A stretch of DNA of 64,000 nucleotides from Kibdelosporangium philippinense (GCF_021390435.2 NZ_JAJVCN010000003.1:928501-992500), one strand, 5' to 3'. Shown: positions 51,653 to 60,799, numbered from the stretch's first letter. The notes: a model not told the origin generated them from the sequence alone. Numbers and translations: made by a program.

Positions 51653-52195
51653 ATGTCGAACGATGAGAAGATCGAACTGCTTGCTCAGCTTGCTGACGCT
51701 CGGGCCGCTTTGATCAAGACGACGAGTGGGCTCAGTGATGAGCAGGCCGGTGAGCAGCCGACTGCCAGTGCGTTGTGTTTGGGTGGGTTGATCAAGCATG
51801 TCGCATCCACTGAGGAGGGATGGTCGCAGTTCATCGCCGGGAACCCGCACCGCTACGACTTGCCTAACGAGGTTACCTGGGCGGACATCGCCGCAGGCAC
51901 CGTAAGTGAGTATCCGCAGTGGATGGTTGACTACCAGAACGACTTCCAGATGCTGCCGGGTGAGACGTTGACCAGTGTCATCCAGCGATATGAGGAGGTC
52001 GCGGCAAAGACCGCGGAGATCGTCGGTGCGACCGACCTTTCCAAGGCGCAACTGTTGCCGGAAGCTCCGTGGAATGAGCCGGGTGGAACCCGTAGTGTGC
52101 GGCGGGTGTTGATGCAGCTCATTGCGGAAACGTCCCAGCATGCTGGACACGCGGACATCTTGCGGGAATCGATCGATGGGCAGACTTCCACGTGA
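51653..52195 (+). CDS. DinB-family (DUF664) protein
   Basis: This 180-residue four-helix-bundle DinB/YfiT-like protein has a metal-site His in LCLGGLIKHVASTEEGWSQF near 44, and a second His in IAETSQHAGHADILRESIDG near 165-168. This pattern suggests a thiol-dependent S-transferase (for example mycothiol-dependent), but the substrate is unknown. It is divergent from the decayed WYL regulator that probably once controlled it. Its stop overlaps the next start. Confidence 0.88.
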   Translation: MSNDEKIELLAQLADARAALIKTTSGLSDEQAGEQPTASALCLGGLIKHVASTEEGWSQFIAGNPHRYDLPNEVTWADIAAGTVSEYPQWMVDYQNDFQMLPGETLTSVIQRYEEVAAKTAEIVGATDLSKAQLLPEAPWNEPGGTRSVRRVLMQLIAETSQHAGHADILRESIDGQTST

Positions 52196-53214
52196 TGGAT
52201 TCGCGGGCACTCAACCGCGCGACGCTCGCAAGGCAGTTGTTGCTGGAGCGCGCTGACATGTCAGCCCGTGACGCAGTCGCGCACCTCTGCGGCATGCAGG
52301 CGCAAGAGCCTCAGGAGCCCTTTCTGGGACTGTGGTCCCGGCTCCAAGGGTTCAAGGCAGAAAGCCTGGACGACCTGATGCAGCAGAGGCAGGTGGTCCG
52401 GGTGCACCTCATGCGTCGCACGATCCACTTGCTCACGACTGAGAATGTTCTGGCTTGGCGTGCCCGCCACGACGCGATGCTGCGACAGAAGGTCCTTGGG
52501 GTGTACCGGCGTGAGCTTGACGGGGTGGATCTCGAGGAGCTTCGAGCCGCAGGCCTGACGGTGATGGCCGATGGTGCGGCTCGCTCTATGTCCGAGCTCG
52601 TTGGGCATCTTGTCGACAGGTGGCCGACGATTCCGCCGCGGGTGTTGGGTGAAATGCTGATGTCCGCGCTCATTCCCGTCGTTCAGGCGCCTCCGCGTGG
52701 GTTGTGGCGCGCCAAGGGTGGCGTGCGCAATGTTCTTCTCTCCCAATGGGTTGGTCGGGATATTGATTCGGTCTGCGACGACAAGGCGCTGGTTCGGCGT
52801 TATCTGGCTGCGTACGGGCCCGCTGCCGTCGCTGATATGCGGGCTTGGAGTGGGTTGGCTGGTTTGCCGCAGGTTGTGGCCGACATGCGGGATGAGTTGG
52901 TGACTTTTCGGGATGAGCGGGGTCGCCGGTTGTACGACCTGCCTGACGCGCCTCGGCCTGATCCCGACACTCCTGCTCCGGTGCGGTTTCTTCCGGCTTT
53001 CGACAACGCCATCCTTGGTTATGACGATCGCAGCCGGATCATCGACGATGCCCATCGTGGCTTGTCGGTTGCGGGTGAGCGTGTCGTCTTGGTGGACGGT
53101 CGGGTTGCCGCGACTTGGAACAATGACTCCGTCACGCCGTTGCGGCGTTTCTCGCGAAGTGAGCAGCGGGCCGTTGACGAGGAGTGGCAGGAACTGGCTT
53201 CATTCCTTCGGTGA
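52192..53214 (+). CDS. Winged-helix DNA-binding protein (HTH_42, AlkZ/YcaQ-like)
   Basis: This 340-residue protein is of the HTH_42 family, related to AlkZ/YcaQ DNA glycosylases. It has LCGMQAQEPQEPFLGLWSRL near 32-51 with the QxQ-type motif (MQAQ), then VVRVHLMRRTIHLLTTENVL near 69, RSMSELVGHLVDRWP and the C-terminal RFLPAFDNAILGYDDRSRII. It may act in repair of crosslinked or alkylated DNA, or simply bind DNA. The GTG/ATG start overlaps the DinB stop. It is in an operon with DinB and the small gene downstream. Confidence 0.87.
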   Translation: MMDSRALNRATLARQLLLERADMSARDAVAHLCGMQAQEPQEPFLGLWSRLQGFKAESLDDLMQQRQVVRVHLMRRTIHLLTTENVLAWRARHDAMLRQKVLGVYRRELDGVDLEELRAAGLTVMADGAARSMSELVGHLVDRWPTIPPRVLGEMLMSALIPVVQAPPRGLWRAKGGVRNVLLSQWVGRDIDSVCDDKALVRRYLAAYGPAAVADMRAWSGLAGLPQVVADMRDELVTFRDERGRRLYDLPDAPRPDPDTPAPVRFLPAFDNAILGYDDRSRIIDDAHRGLSVAGERVVLVDGRVAATWNNDSVTPLRRFSRSEQRAVDEEWQELASFLR

Positions 53215-53447
53215 GCGTCGACGACATCAGCAGGTTCCTTGAGCGAGCTGAGATTGAGCTTCAGGATCCGGCACAACGGGAGGGGCAGGCGTATTTCAAC
53301 GCTTTCCGGTCGTTGTGGCCGGAGCTTGCTCGGGAGGTTTCTGGCACCGATCGTGATCCTTTCAGCCGTGACTATCGGCTACCTGCTTTCCTTGCCTGGG
53401 TTGAAGAGCGGCTCGGTACGTCAGCACCGCCAGCGGGATCTGGGTGA
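53211..53447 (+). CDS. Small hypothetical protein
   Basis: This 78-residue acidic protein starts at a GTG overlapping the previous stop: VSVDDISRFLERAEIELQDP, then YFNAFRSLWPELAREVSGTD. It is mostly helical and I recognise no family. Its 3' end overlaps the tail of the convergent membrane gene by 86 bp. It is the last gene of the DinB operon. Confidence 0.65.
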   Translation: MSVDDISRFLERAEIELQDPAQREGQAYFNAFRSLWPELAREVSGTDRDPFSRDYRLPAFLAWVEERLGTSAPPAGSG

Positions 53448-53724
53448 GCAGGTAGATGACGTGGAACGAGTAGTGGTGCAGCGTTTGCGCCGGTTCGAAG
53501 GGCAGGAACGGCAACGGCAGGACGCTCAGCACGCCGCCACCCAGCCCTTGCAGCACTGCCCAGGCGAACAAGGGCCACGTTGTCCAGCGCAGCAGGGCTA
53601 TCAGGACCAAGTAAACCAGCGTCGGATACAGGGTCTCCGGGCTCAGTAGGTGCTGCCCGGGCAGGTCTGCCACGTTGTGCAGCACGAAACCCAGCCAGGA
53701 CAGGGCGATCGTCAACGGGAGCAC
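53362..53724 (-). CDS. Small membrane protein with four helices
   Basis: This 120-residue protein has about four hydrophobic segments (LTIALSWLGFVLHNVADL, LVYLVLIALLRWTTWPLFAW, LGGGVLSVLPLPFLPF, HVIYLLTQIPLAVLTYRAAL). It is divergent from the MarR gene and shares the operator-like repeat with it, so it is a plausible MarR target. Family unknown. Confidence 0.72.
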   Translation of the reverse strand: MLPLTIALSWLGFVLHNVADLPGQHLLSPETLYPTLVYLVLIALLRWTTWPLFAWAVLQGLGGGVLSVLPLPFLPFEPAQTLHHYSFHVIYLLTQIPLAVLTYRAALQPRQGKQVADSHG

Positions 53725-53741
53725 GCTGCTACGATTCCTTT

Positions 53742-53766
53742 AAATCATCTAATAGTCAAATGATTT
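53742..53766. promoter_or_regulatory. Inverted repeat, candidate MarR operator
   Basis: AAATCAT at 53742-53748 and ATGATTT at 53760-53766 form an inverted repeat in the 52-bp region between the divergent membrane-protein and MarR genes. The AT-rich stretch stands out in this GC-rich chromosome and probably also contains both promoters. Confidence 0.6.
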
Positions 53767-53776
53767 GAAGGATCTC

Positions 53777-54205
53777 ATGGATCTTGCGGGCCAGTTGGCT
53801 GGGGAGCTGTTCGAGTTGTCCATGGCCTTGGATCGGGTTGGAAACGCTGCCGCCGCGCGGATCGGCGTCAACCAAACCGACCTCATCTGCCTCACCCTGC
53901 TGAGCAGGCGAGGGCCGATGAGCTCTGGGGAAGTCGCCGCCGAGCTTGGGTTGACCAATGCCGCGATCAGTGCGATGGCTGGGCGGCTGGAGAAACATGG
54001 TTACGTGACAAGGGAAATCGACCCCAACGACCGCAGGCGCGTGTTGCTGAGCGTCCAGCAGGAGGGGGCCGAGCAGGCGTTCGCGATGTTCGACGGCGTC
54101 TACCAGGCGATGGTCGAACTGTTCGGCGAGTACGAAGAACGTGATCTACGCAAGCTCGCCGAGATCCTGCCGAGGTTCCGCGCCATCCTCCAGGACTGGG
54201 CCTAG
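53777..54205 (+). CDS. MarR-family transcriptional regulator
   Basis: This 142-residue winged-helix regulator has QTDLICLTLLSRRGPMSSGE leading to VAAELGLTNAAISAMAGRLE (recognition helix, about 50-70) and the wing GYVTREIDPNDRRRVLLSV. I chose ATG at 53777 because AAGGA lies just before it, whereas the TTG at 53765 lies inside the inverted repeat. It probably represses itself and the divergent membrane gene. Its 3' end overlaps the convergent nucleoside hydrolase gene by 60 bp. Confidence 0.88.
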   Translation: MDLAGQLAGELFELSMALDRVGNAAAARIGVNQTDLICLTLLSRRGPMSSGEVAAELGLTNAAISAMAGRLEKHGYVTREIDPNDRRRVLLSVQQEGAEQAFAMFDGVYQAMVELFGEYEERDLRKLAEILPRFRAILQDWA

Positions 54206-55045
54206 GCGGCAGATGTTCTCAATGATCCGCGAAGTCACCGCGGGGATGTCCACGCCCGTAGCGATGCGCACGGTTCCGGACGGGTCTGGCATGAACTCAC
54301 TAGCGCCTGTCGGCGAGATCGTGACGCGGCCGGGTGGCGTGAACGTAAACAGTTCTGGCGCAAGCAAAACCATCGCGGTCACGGCGTCGTGTGGCGTGTT
54401 CAGGTCCTCATTGAACACGCGCAACCATTGCCTGATCCCGGTTGCCAGCAAGGCACCGACGGGACCACTTGCGGCAATCCGAGACACTGCCGGATCGTCC
54501 AAAGTGACCTGCAGGGTCACGTCCAAGCCGACCACGCGGATCGCCGCGCCTGACGCGAAAACAGCCGAGGCCGCGGCGGCGTCGCTGGCGAAGTTGTGTT
54601 CCGGCTTCCCGGGCGTGAACCAGCTGCCGCCCATGATGGTCAACGATCGGGCTTCCGGCACCGCCGCGATGTTGGTCAACGGCCCCACGGCCAATACTTC
54701 GGCGCCGGGCGTCGCCAGGAGTTCACGGAAGTCGCCATCAGGGACTTCGACGGAGTCCAGCGCTGGATACAGGTTGCCTTCGTGGCCTGCGAGCCAGACC
54801 GGCGCTCCGAACAGGGGCGTGCCGAGGCCGGGGATGGCTGTCACGGAATGGCCTGCCACGGCTGCCAGGCTCTTCACGATCCTGGCGCGCAAGGTCGTGT
54901 CCCCGTAGACCGTTGTGCAGCCCAGCAGGTCGACGCCTGCGCCGAGGACTGTGGCCAATGCCAGTTCGTCGTCGATGTCGCTGCCGATGTCCGTATCGAT
55001 CACTAGACGCACTCCACCGACCGTACGTGACGGCTGGTGAAACAT
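54146..55045 (-). CDS. Inosine/uridine-preferring nucleoside hydrolase
   Basis: This roughly 300-residue enzyme (ATG 55045) of the IUNH family cleaves ribonucleosides to base and ribose. The calcium-binding N-terminal motif is VRLVIDTDIGSDIDDELALA, followed by GCTTVYGDTTLRARIV, AVGPLTNIAAVPEA, IMGGSWFTPGKPEHNFASDA and the late catalytic His/Asp region LNTPHDAVTAMVLL. A longer frame to 55171 encodes an unrelated Pro/Arg-rich extension and is rejected. It is convergent with MarR. Confidence 0.9.
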   Translation of the reverse strand: MFHQPSRTVGGVRLVIDTDIGSDIDDELALATVLGAGVDLLGCTTVYGDTTLRARIVKSLAAVAGHSVTAIPGLGTPLFGAPVWLAGHEGNLYPALDSVEVPDGDFRELLATPGAEVLAVGPLTNIAAVPEARSLTIMGGSWFTPGKPEHNFASDAAAASAVFASGAAIRVVGLDVTLQVTLDDPAVSRIAASGPVGALLATGIRQWLRVFNEDLNTPHDAVTAMVLLAPELFTFTPPGRVTISPTGASEFMPDPSGTVRIATGVDIPAVTSRIIENICRLGPVLEDGAEPRQDLGELA

Positions 55046-55270
55046 GCTCGCAAGATTTCTTCGTCGCCGCTGAACCGGCGCCGCCGGGTGCTCGTATGGA
55101 GTAACGAAAGGATCACAACAGCGTGGCCCGGCCCCAGGATTTACCCCGACTCGTCCTGGGCCCGGAGCCATCGGACTCGCCGGTCGGCCTCCTCACCGAC
55201 GCGCGCAGCACTCGGCCGGCCGGCGAGCCTTTCCTGGGAACCTCTCCGCCCTCGACGGTGTAGAAGAGGT

Positions 55271-55801
55271 GTCATCACAGATGAGGAAGCCATAGCCCTG
55301 GCTAGGGCAGGTGACCTGGACGCCTACGGCGCCCTGGTCGCCCGCTACACCGCGCTCGCACACAGAACGGCCTACCTCCTCGGCGCCGGGCCTGACACCA
55401 GCGATGTGGTGCAGGAGGCGTTCGTGAAAGCGTTCAAAGCGTTGTCCCGGTTCCGGGAGGACGCGCAGTTCCGCCCGTGGTTGTTGCGCATCGTGGCCAA
55501 CGAGACCAAGAATTTGCATCGGGCAACGAAGCGGCGCAATCTGCTTGAACTGCGGGTGGCCGACGACCCTGTCGACCATAGGGACCCGGCGGCGTTGGCG
55601 GTACGGGATGCGGCGAAGACGGAACTGCTCAACGCGTTGAAGGCGTTGCCGGAGAAGGACAGGGCTGTCGTCACGTGCCGGTACCTGCTTGATCTCAGTG
55701 AGGCGGAAACCGCGCAAACGCTTGGTTTGGCTAAGGGGACCGTCAAGTCGAGGCTGTCCAGGGCCTTGGCGAAGCTACGAGAGGCGGTGAGCGATGACTG
55801 A
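55271..55801 (+). CDS. ECF-type RNA polymerase sigma factor, start codon unclear
   Basis: This sigma factor of about 176 residues has region 2 DEEAIALARAGDLDAYGALV, then TSDVVQEAFVKAFKALSRFR and WLLRIVANETKNLHRATKRR. Region 4 carries KALPEKDRAVVTCRYLLDLS and AETAQTLGLAKGTVKSRLSR. It overlaps the downstream partner gene, a typical sigma/anti-sigma pair. The conserved protein begins at GTC-ATC-ACA (55271), but no ATG, GTG or TTG lies in frame between there and a GTG at 55088. The upstream extension is unrelated in composition. A GAAGAGG ribosome-binding site sits just before 55270. Confidence 0.85.
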   Translation, partial: VITDEEAIALARAGDLDAYGALVARYTALAHRTAYLLGAGPDTSDVVQEAFVKAFKALSRFREDAQFRPWLLRIVANETKNLHRATKRRNLLELRVADDPVDHRDPAALAVRDAAKTELLNALKALPEKDRAVVTCRYLLDLSEAETAQTLGLAKGTVKSRLSRALAKLREAVSDD

Positions 55802-56465
55802 CGATCAACTCGAGGCCGCCCTCCGCCAACTGGACATCGACGTGCCCGAACCTCCGGACGTCCAGGCCGCCGTCCTGGCCAGGCTCAGCGAACCGCGCAG
55901 GTCAATCCTGCGTCCCATCCTTGTCACGGCGGCCGCTGTTCTGCTCGCGTTTGGGGTGGCTTTCGCCGTGTCACCTGAGGTTCGAGCCGCGGTTACGGAC
56001 ATCCTCCGGTTCGCGGGCATCGAGTTCCAGCAGGACGCGCCGCCGCCGCTGCCACCCGTGCCGACGGTCCCCGGCGAGAAGACGATCACTCTGGCCGAGG
56101 CGCGGCAACGGTTCGACGTCAAACTGCCGTCCGCATTGGGTCAGCCCCAAGAGATCCGCGCGACCGACCGAGTGATTTCCCTGCTATACAAGGACAAACG
56201 GCTCGACCAGTTCGACGGCGAATTCGGCCCGGCGATGGAGAAGTTCGCTTACGCGCAGGACATCGAACGGGTCACTGTCAACGGCACTCCCGGGCTGTGG
56301 ATTCCGCGTCCGCACGAGATCCTGTACGTCGACCGCGACGGCCAATGGCAGCACGAATCGGCCCGTATGTCCGGCAAAACCCTGATGTGGCAGGAGGGCG
56401 GCGTGACGCTGCGGCTGGAAGGCGACTTCAGCAAGGAAGAAGCGCTTCGACTGGCGGCGAACTAG
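55794..56465 (+). CDS. Single-pass membrane protein, probable anti-sigma factor
   Basis: This 223-residue protein has an N-terminal cytoplasmic helix (DQLEAALRQLDIDVPEPPDV), one transmembrane segment at about 39-58 (ILRPILVTAAAVLLAFGVAF) and an extracellular domain with a Pro-rich linker (PPPLPPVP). The domain resembles DUF4367-type folds. It overlaps the sigma gene by 8 bp, so it probably sequesters that sigma factor at the membrane. No zinc-type HxxxCxxC anti-sigma motif is present. Confidence 0.78.
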   Translation: MTDDQLEAALRQLDIDVPEPPDVQAAVLARLSEPRRSILRPILVTAAAVLLAFGVAFAVSPEVRAAVTDILRFAGIEFQQDAPPPLPPVPTVPGEKTITLAEARQRFDVKLPSALGQPQEIRATDRVISLLYKDKRLDQFDGEFGPAMEKFAYAQDIERVTVNGTPGLWIPRPHEILYVDRDGQWQHESARMSGKTLMWQEGGVTLRLEGDFSKEEALRLAAN

Positions 56466-59392
56466 TCGTAGAACACACGCTCGACGACCGCGCGCGCCCG
56501 CCGGGTTGTGCGGCGGTAGGAGTCGAGGAATTCGCCGGGGTCGGCGTCGTTGGGGTAGCCGACAGCCGTTGCCACAGCGAGCAATTCACGTCCGGACGTC
56601 GGTACCTGGTCGCTCGATTTGCCGCGCACCAACATAACCGCGTTGCGCACGCTGGTCGCGAGCAACCACGCGGCGCGCAGTTCCGCAGCGTCCGGAGCCG
56701 TGATCAAACCCGAGTCCTGAGCAACAGCAAGGCCTTCGAGCGTCGAAGGGGTGCGCAGCCCCGGCACCTCGTGGGCGTGCCGCAGCTGCAGCAACTGCAC
56801 TGTCCACTCGATGTCGGCCAGGCCGCCGCGGCCGAGCTTCGTGTGGGTGGTCGGGTCGGCGCCGCGCGGCAGGCGTTCGTTGTCCACTCTGGCTTTGATT
56901 CGGCGGATTTCCCTGACGCTTGTGGAGTCCAGACCCTTTCGGGGATAACGGAATTCTTCGATGGCGTCGATGAATCGCGCGCCGAGGTCGGCATCGCCAG
57001 CCACGAACGCGGCACGCAGCAACGCCTGCCATTCCCAGACTTCGCTCCACTGCCGGTAGTACGCCAGATACGAGTTCAACGTGCGCACGAGCGGGCCTTG
57101 TCGTCCTTGCGGGCGCAGGCCGACATCGACTTCCAGCGGCGGGTCCTGGCTTGGTGAGCCAAGGGCCCGGCGCATCGACTCGACCACAGCGGACGCGAAC
57201 TTCACGGCTTCGTCATCGGTCGCGCCTTCGGTGGGCTCGCAGACGAACATGACGTCGGCGTCCGAGCCGTAGCCCAACTCCGATCCGCCGAGCCTGCCCA
57301 TACCGATGATCGCGATCGTCGCCTTTGGCCAACCGCCCAGCTCAACCGCCTTCTCACGCTCGGCTGCGGCAAGCGCCGACTGCAGCACGGCGACCCATAC
57401 GCTCGACAACGCTTCGCACACCGCAGGCGTCTCCATGAGCCCGAGCAAATCAGCGCACGCGACTCGCGCCAGCTCGTGCCGTCGCAGTGACCGGGCGGCT
57501 GTCACTGCACCACGTAGGTCACGGTGCCGTCCGACGGCTGTGAGCAACGAGTGCGCCACGTCAGCGGGGTTACGTTCGGCGAGCTCGTTCGTGTCCGCGA
57601 GCAGACGCAGGACTTCCGGGGCGCGCGCGACCATCTCCGGTACGAGCTTTGACGTGCCCAACAGCTGCGCGAGCCGCTCCACGACAGCACCTTCGTCCCG
57701 TAGCAACCGCAGGTACCAGGGTGTTGTCGCCAAAGCTTCGGACATTTTGCGATACGACAGCAATCCGCCGTCCGGGTCAGGCGTGTGTGCGAGCAAGTCC
57801 AGAAGGACTGGCAGCAAGGCGCCCTGGATCGCGGCACGTCGTGAGACACCGCTGGTCAGCGCGGAGATGTGGTTCAGCGCGCCTTCCGGGCTCGCGTATC
57901 CGAGCGCACCGAGCCGGGCCGCCGCCTCAGACGCGGTCAGTCGCAAGGCCTCGGTCGGCACCTTGGCCACCGACTCAAGCAGCGGCCGATAGAACAGCTT
58001 CTCGTGCAGCCGACGAACCCTGTTGGCGTGACGCCGGAACTCCGACAACAGCACCTGTTCCTCGGCACGGCCACGGTCCGGCCGTAGGCCTGTCGCACGC
58101 GCGAGCCACCGGAGATCCACCAGGTTGTTCTCGTCGGGGAACAGGTGCGTACGCCGTAGCTTCTGCAGTTGGAGACGGTGTTCCAACGTGCGGAGGAACC
58201 GGTACGACTCCCCTAGGCCTGCGGAATCCGCGCGGCCGACGTAACCGCCCGCGCCCAACGAAGCCAACGCGGCCGTGGTCGACCCGAGGCGCAGGCTCTC
58301 GTCGCTACGGCCGTGCACGAGTTGCAGTAGCTGCACCGCGAACTCGACGTCACGCAATCCGCCGCGGCCGAGCTTGAGCTCGCGCTCGAGGAGTTCGGCG
58401 GGCACGTGATCCTCGACGCGGCGTCGCATCTGCTGCACGTCGGCCACGAAGCCGTCCCGGTCTGCGGCTGTCCACACCATCGGACGGACAACGTCCAAAT
58501 AGGCCTCGCCCAGCTCGGCATCGCCCGCGACCGGGCGCGCCTTGAGCAACGCCTGGAACTCCCAAGTCCGGGCCCATCGACGGTAATACGCGGTGTGGCC
58601 CTCCAACGTGCGTACCAGGGCGCCAGCCTTGCCTTCCGGCCGGAGCGCGGCGTCGACCTCGAAACAGGCCGAGCCCGCGACGGTCATCATTCGGCTGGCC
58701 AGCCGGGTTGCCACGTCGATGTCGTCACCTAGGAACACCACATCCACGTCGCTGACGTAGTTGAGCTCGCGGCCGCCGCACTTGCCCATAGCAATGACAG
58801 CGAGGCGAGCATCGTTCGGGCCAACTTCGTTCTGAGCGACCACGAGCGCGGCACGCAACGCCTCCTCCGCGAGCTCTGTCAGCCGCGCGGCCACGTCGTC
58901 ATACGGAGGCGCCGGGAGTTCTGGCTCGACGAGGTGACCGAGATCGTCTGCGGCGATCAGCAGCAGCTGCTCCCGGTACGCCGCACGCAGTGCTTTGACC
59001 GCGTCCGGGCCCTTGAGGTCTGCGACCGCGGAGGTCAGGTCAGGCCTGGCGCCGGTGCTCAACGCGCGCCAGCTGTCCGGGTTCGCGACGAGGAAATCCG
59101 CAAGCGCTGTGGACGCCCCAAGCACCGCGATGAGCTTGCCGCGCAGCCGGACGTCTTCTCGCAAAGCCGCGGTCAGTTCGGCCCAGGGGCCGGACTCACG
59201 CATGCAGTCGATCCCGCGCAATGCGAGATCGGGATCAGGGCTGCGGGACAACGCGACGAGCATCAGCTCAGCGTCTTTTACCGGTCCCCCGTCGCCCCAC
59301 CAGCCGGCCGCTCGCAACGCGGCCTCGGCACGGTCGTCCGTCAGCCCGAAGCGGGCAGTGGACGTGACGGTACGCGCGCGATCAGCCATCAC
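56462..59392 (-). CDS. glnE: Bifunctional glutamine synthetase adenylyltransferase/deadenylase
   Basis: This 976-residue GlnE adenylylates and deadenylylates the tyrosine of GlnA to match nitrogen supply. Two nucleotidyltransferase domains are clear. The first has VIAMGKCGGRELNYVSDVDV near 205 and the second IIGMGRLGGSELGYGSDADV near 690. Each is followed by a helical GlnD-like regulatory segment, with KLGRGGLRDVEFAVQLLQLV and KLGRGGLADIEWTVQLLQLR after them. Its substrate glnA lies at 32888-34312. In mycobacteria and streptomycetes the two genes are neighbours; here 22 kb separate them. Confidence 0.96.
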   Translation of the reverse strand: MMADRARTVTSTARFGLTDDRAEAALRAAGWWGDGGPVKDAELMLVALSRSPDPDLALRGIDCMRESGPWAELTAALREDVRLRGKLIAVLGASTALADFLVANPDSWRALSTGARPDLTSAVADLKGPDAVKALRAAYREQLLLIAADDLGHLVEPELPAPPYDDVAARLTELAEEALRAALVVAQNEVGPNDARLAVIAMGKCGGRELNYVSDVDVVFLGDDIDVATRLASRMMTVAGSACFEVDAALRPEGKAGALVRTLEGHTAYYRRWARTWEFQALLKARPVAGDAELGEAYLDVVRPMVWTAADRDGFVADVQQMRRRVEDHVPAELLERELKLGRGGLRDVEFAVQLLQLVHGRSDESLRLGSTTAALASLGAGGYVGRADSAGLGESYRFLRTLEHRLQLQKLRRTHLFPDENNLVDLRWLARATGLRPDRGRAEEQVLLSEFRRHANRVRRLHEKLFYRPLLESVAKVPTEALRLTASEAAARLGALGYASPEGALNHISALTSGVSRRAAIQGALLPVLLDLLAHTPDPDGGLLSYRKMSEALATTPWYLRLLRDEGAVVERLAQLLGTSKLVPEMVARAPEVLRLLADTNELAERNPADVAHSLLTAVGRHRDLRGAVTAARSLRRHELARVACADLLGLMETPAVCEALSSVWVAVLQSALAAAEREKAVELGGWPKATIAIIGMGRLGGSELGYGSDADVMFVCEPTEGATDDEAVKFASAVVESMRRALGSPSQDPPLEVDVGLRPQGRQGPLVRTLNSYLAYYRQWSEVWEWQALLRAAFVAGDADLGARFIDAIEEFRYPRKGLDSTSVREIRRIKARVDNERLPRGADPTTHTKLGRGGLADIEWTVQLLQLRHAHEVPGLRTPSTLEGLAVAQDSGLITAPDAAELRAAWLLATSVRNAVMLVRGKSSDQVPTSGRELLAVATAVGYPNDADPGEFLDSYRRTTRRARAVVERVFYD

Positions 59393-59399
59393 CGTAAAA

Positions 59400-59585
59400 C
59401 TACGCCAGAATGACCGCGATCCCGAGCAACGTCACCACTCCGCAGATGGCGAAGCTGCCGATCGCCAGCACCGGCTTACCCCGCCCCTGCGCCACGATGC
59501 CGACCGCGAAAAGCACACTGACCAGCAGCGTCACCACAACACTCACCAGGAAAACGCTGCCGAGAGCAGTCCAGTTGACGTGCAT
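59400..59585 (-). CDS. Small two-helix membrane protein next to pit
   Basis: This 61-residue protein has two hydrophobic helices (LGSVFLVSVVVTLLVSVLFA and LAIGSFAICGVVTLLGIAVI) with a short polar loop (QGRGKP). The start overlaps the Pit transporter stop as ATGA, so it is co-translated. Similar small proteins often follow actinobacterial pit genes; the role is unknown. Confidence 0.82.
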   Translation of the reverse strand: MHVNWTALGSVFLVSVVVTLLVSVLFAVGIVAQGRGKPVLAIGSFAICGVVTLLGIAVILA

Positions 59586-60721
59586 CAGGCCGCCTTGATC
59601 TCGTGTGGTTCGGCCTGCGGCGCGATCTCGTCAACCACGTGCTCCGGCCGGACCGGACGGCGGCGTGACGCGAGGTAGATGCCCAGCGAGATCAGGATTC
59701 CCACGGCCGCGACAGCGATGACACCACCCGTGCCTCGCTCTGCGACCATGCCCGCGATCGCGCCCACGGCGCCCGCGGCGGGCAACGTGATCAACCAGGC
59801 GAGCGCCATACGTCCGAACACGCCCCAACGCACACCACCCGGCGCACGTCCAAGCCCGGAGCCCATCACGCCGCCGGAGCACACGTGGGTTGTGGACAGC
59901 GCGAACCCGACGTGCGACGACGCGAGAATCACGACGGCCGAGCTTGTCTGCGCCGCGAAGCCCTGCGGCGGCTCGATCGTGGTCAGCTTCTTGCCCAGCG
60001 TGTGGGTGATCCGCCAGCCACCGAGATACGTGCCGAGCGCGATCGCCACACCGGCGCTGATGATCACCCATGTCGGCGGGCCGGAACCGGCGGCGAGCGA
60101 ACCGGAAGCGATCAACGCAAGGGTGATGATGCCCATAGTCTTCTGCGCGTCGTTGGTGCCATGCGCGAGAGAGACCAGGGACGCCGAGACGACCTGACCA
60201 GCCTTGTAGCCGCGGGCGACGGTCTGCTGGTCACCGTTCCTGGTCAACCGGTAGGTCAGGTACGTCGCACCGGCGGCCACGAGACCCGCGACGATGGGCG
60301 CGGCCACGGCAGGCACAAGCACCTTTTCCACGACCTTGGCGAAGTGCACGGCGTCGATGCCCGAGGCCACCCACGTCGCGCCGATCAGGCCGCCGAACAA
60401 GGCATGCGATGAGCTTGACGGCAGGCCGACGTACCAAGTGATCAGGTTCCAGATGATCGCGCCGATCAGCCCGCCGAAAATGACCGCGGGCGTGATCTTG
60501 GCGTCGTCGACGATTCCACCGGAGATCGTCTTGGCGACCTCGACGGATAAGAACGAGCCGACGAGATTGAGGATCGCTGACAACGCGACGGCCGTTCTGG
60601 GTCGCAGAGCGCCGGTCGCGATCGAGGTGGCCATTGCGTTGGCCGTGTCATGGAAGCCGTTGGTGAAGTCGAAAGCCAGAGCGGTGGCCACGACCACAAC
60701 GACAAGAAGCGTGGGATCCAC
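59585..60721 (-). CDS. Low-affinity inorganic phosphate transporter (Pit family)
   Basis: This 378-residue PHO4/PiT-family symporter has the duplicated signature: FDFTNGFHDTANAMATSIAT near 17-36 and VSLAHGTNDAQKTMGIITLA near 188-207. About ten transmembrane helices are predicted. GLPSSSSHALFGGLIGATW and ALSTTHVCSGGVMGSGLG are the paired P-loop-like segments. It takes up phosphate (or metal-phosphate) with protons. The C-terminal tail is charged (RPEHVVDEIAPQAEPHEIKA). It is followed directly by a small membrane gene. Confidence 0.94.
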   Translation of the reverse strand: MDPTLLVVVVVATALAFDFTNGFHDTANAMATSIATGALRPRTAVALSAILNLVGSFLSVEVAKTISGGIVDDAKITPAVIFGGLIGAIIWNLITWYVGLPSSSSHALFGGLIGATWVASGIDAVHFAKVVEKVLVPAVAAPIVAGLVAAGATYLTYRLTRNGDQQTVARGYKAGQVVSASLVSLAHGTNDAQKTMGIITLALIASGSLAAGSGPPTWVIISAGVAIALGTYLGGWRITHTLGKKLTTIEPPQGFAAQTSSAVVILASSHVGFALSTTHVCSGGVMGSGLGRAPGGVRWGVFGRMALAWLITLPAAGAVGAIAGMVAERGTGGVIAVAAVGILISLGIYLASRRRPVRPEHVVDEIAPQAEPHEIKAA

Positions 60722-60799
60722 GCATGCCCCTCCGGTTTGAAAGGTACGTGCGTGTGAACGCTACCTAACCGGAAAGTGAACGGGGACATCGGGATCGGC

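Noticed and set aside
55123..55263. 46-codon frame upstream of the sigma factor as a separate gene
   Set aside because: It has a plausible ribosome-binding site but no recognisable protein and may be the remnant of the sigma N-terminus; kept only as part of the start-codon finding.
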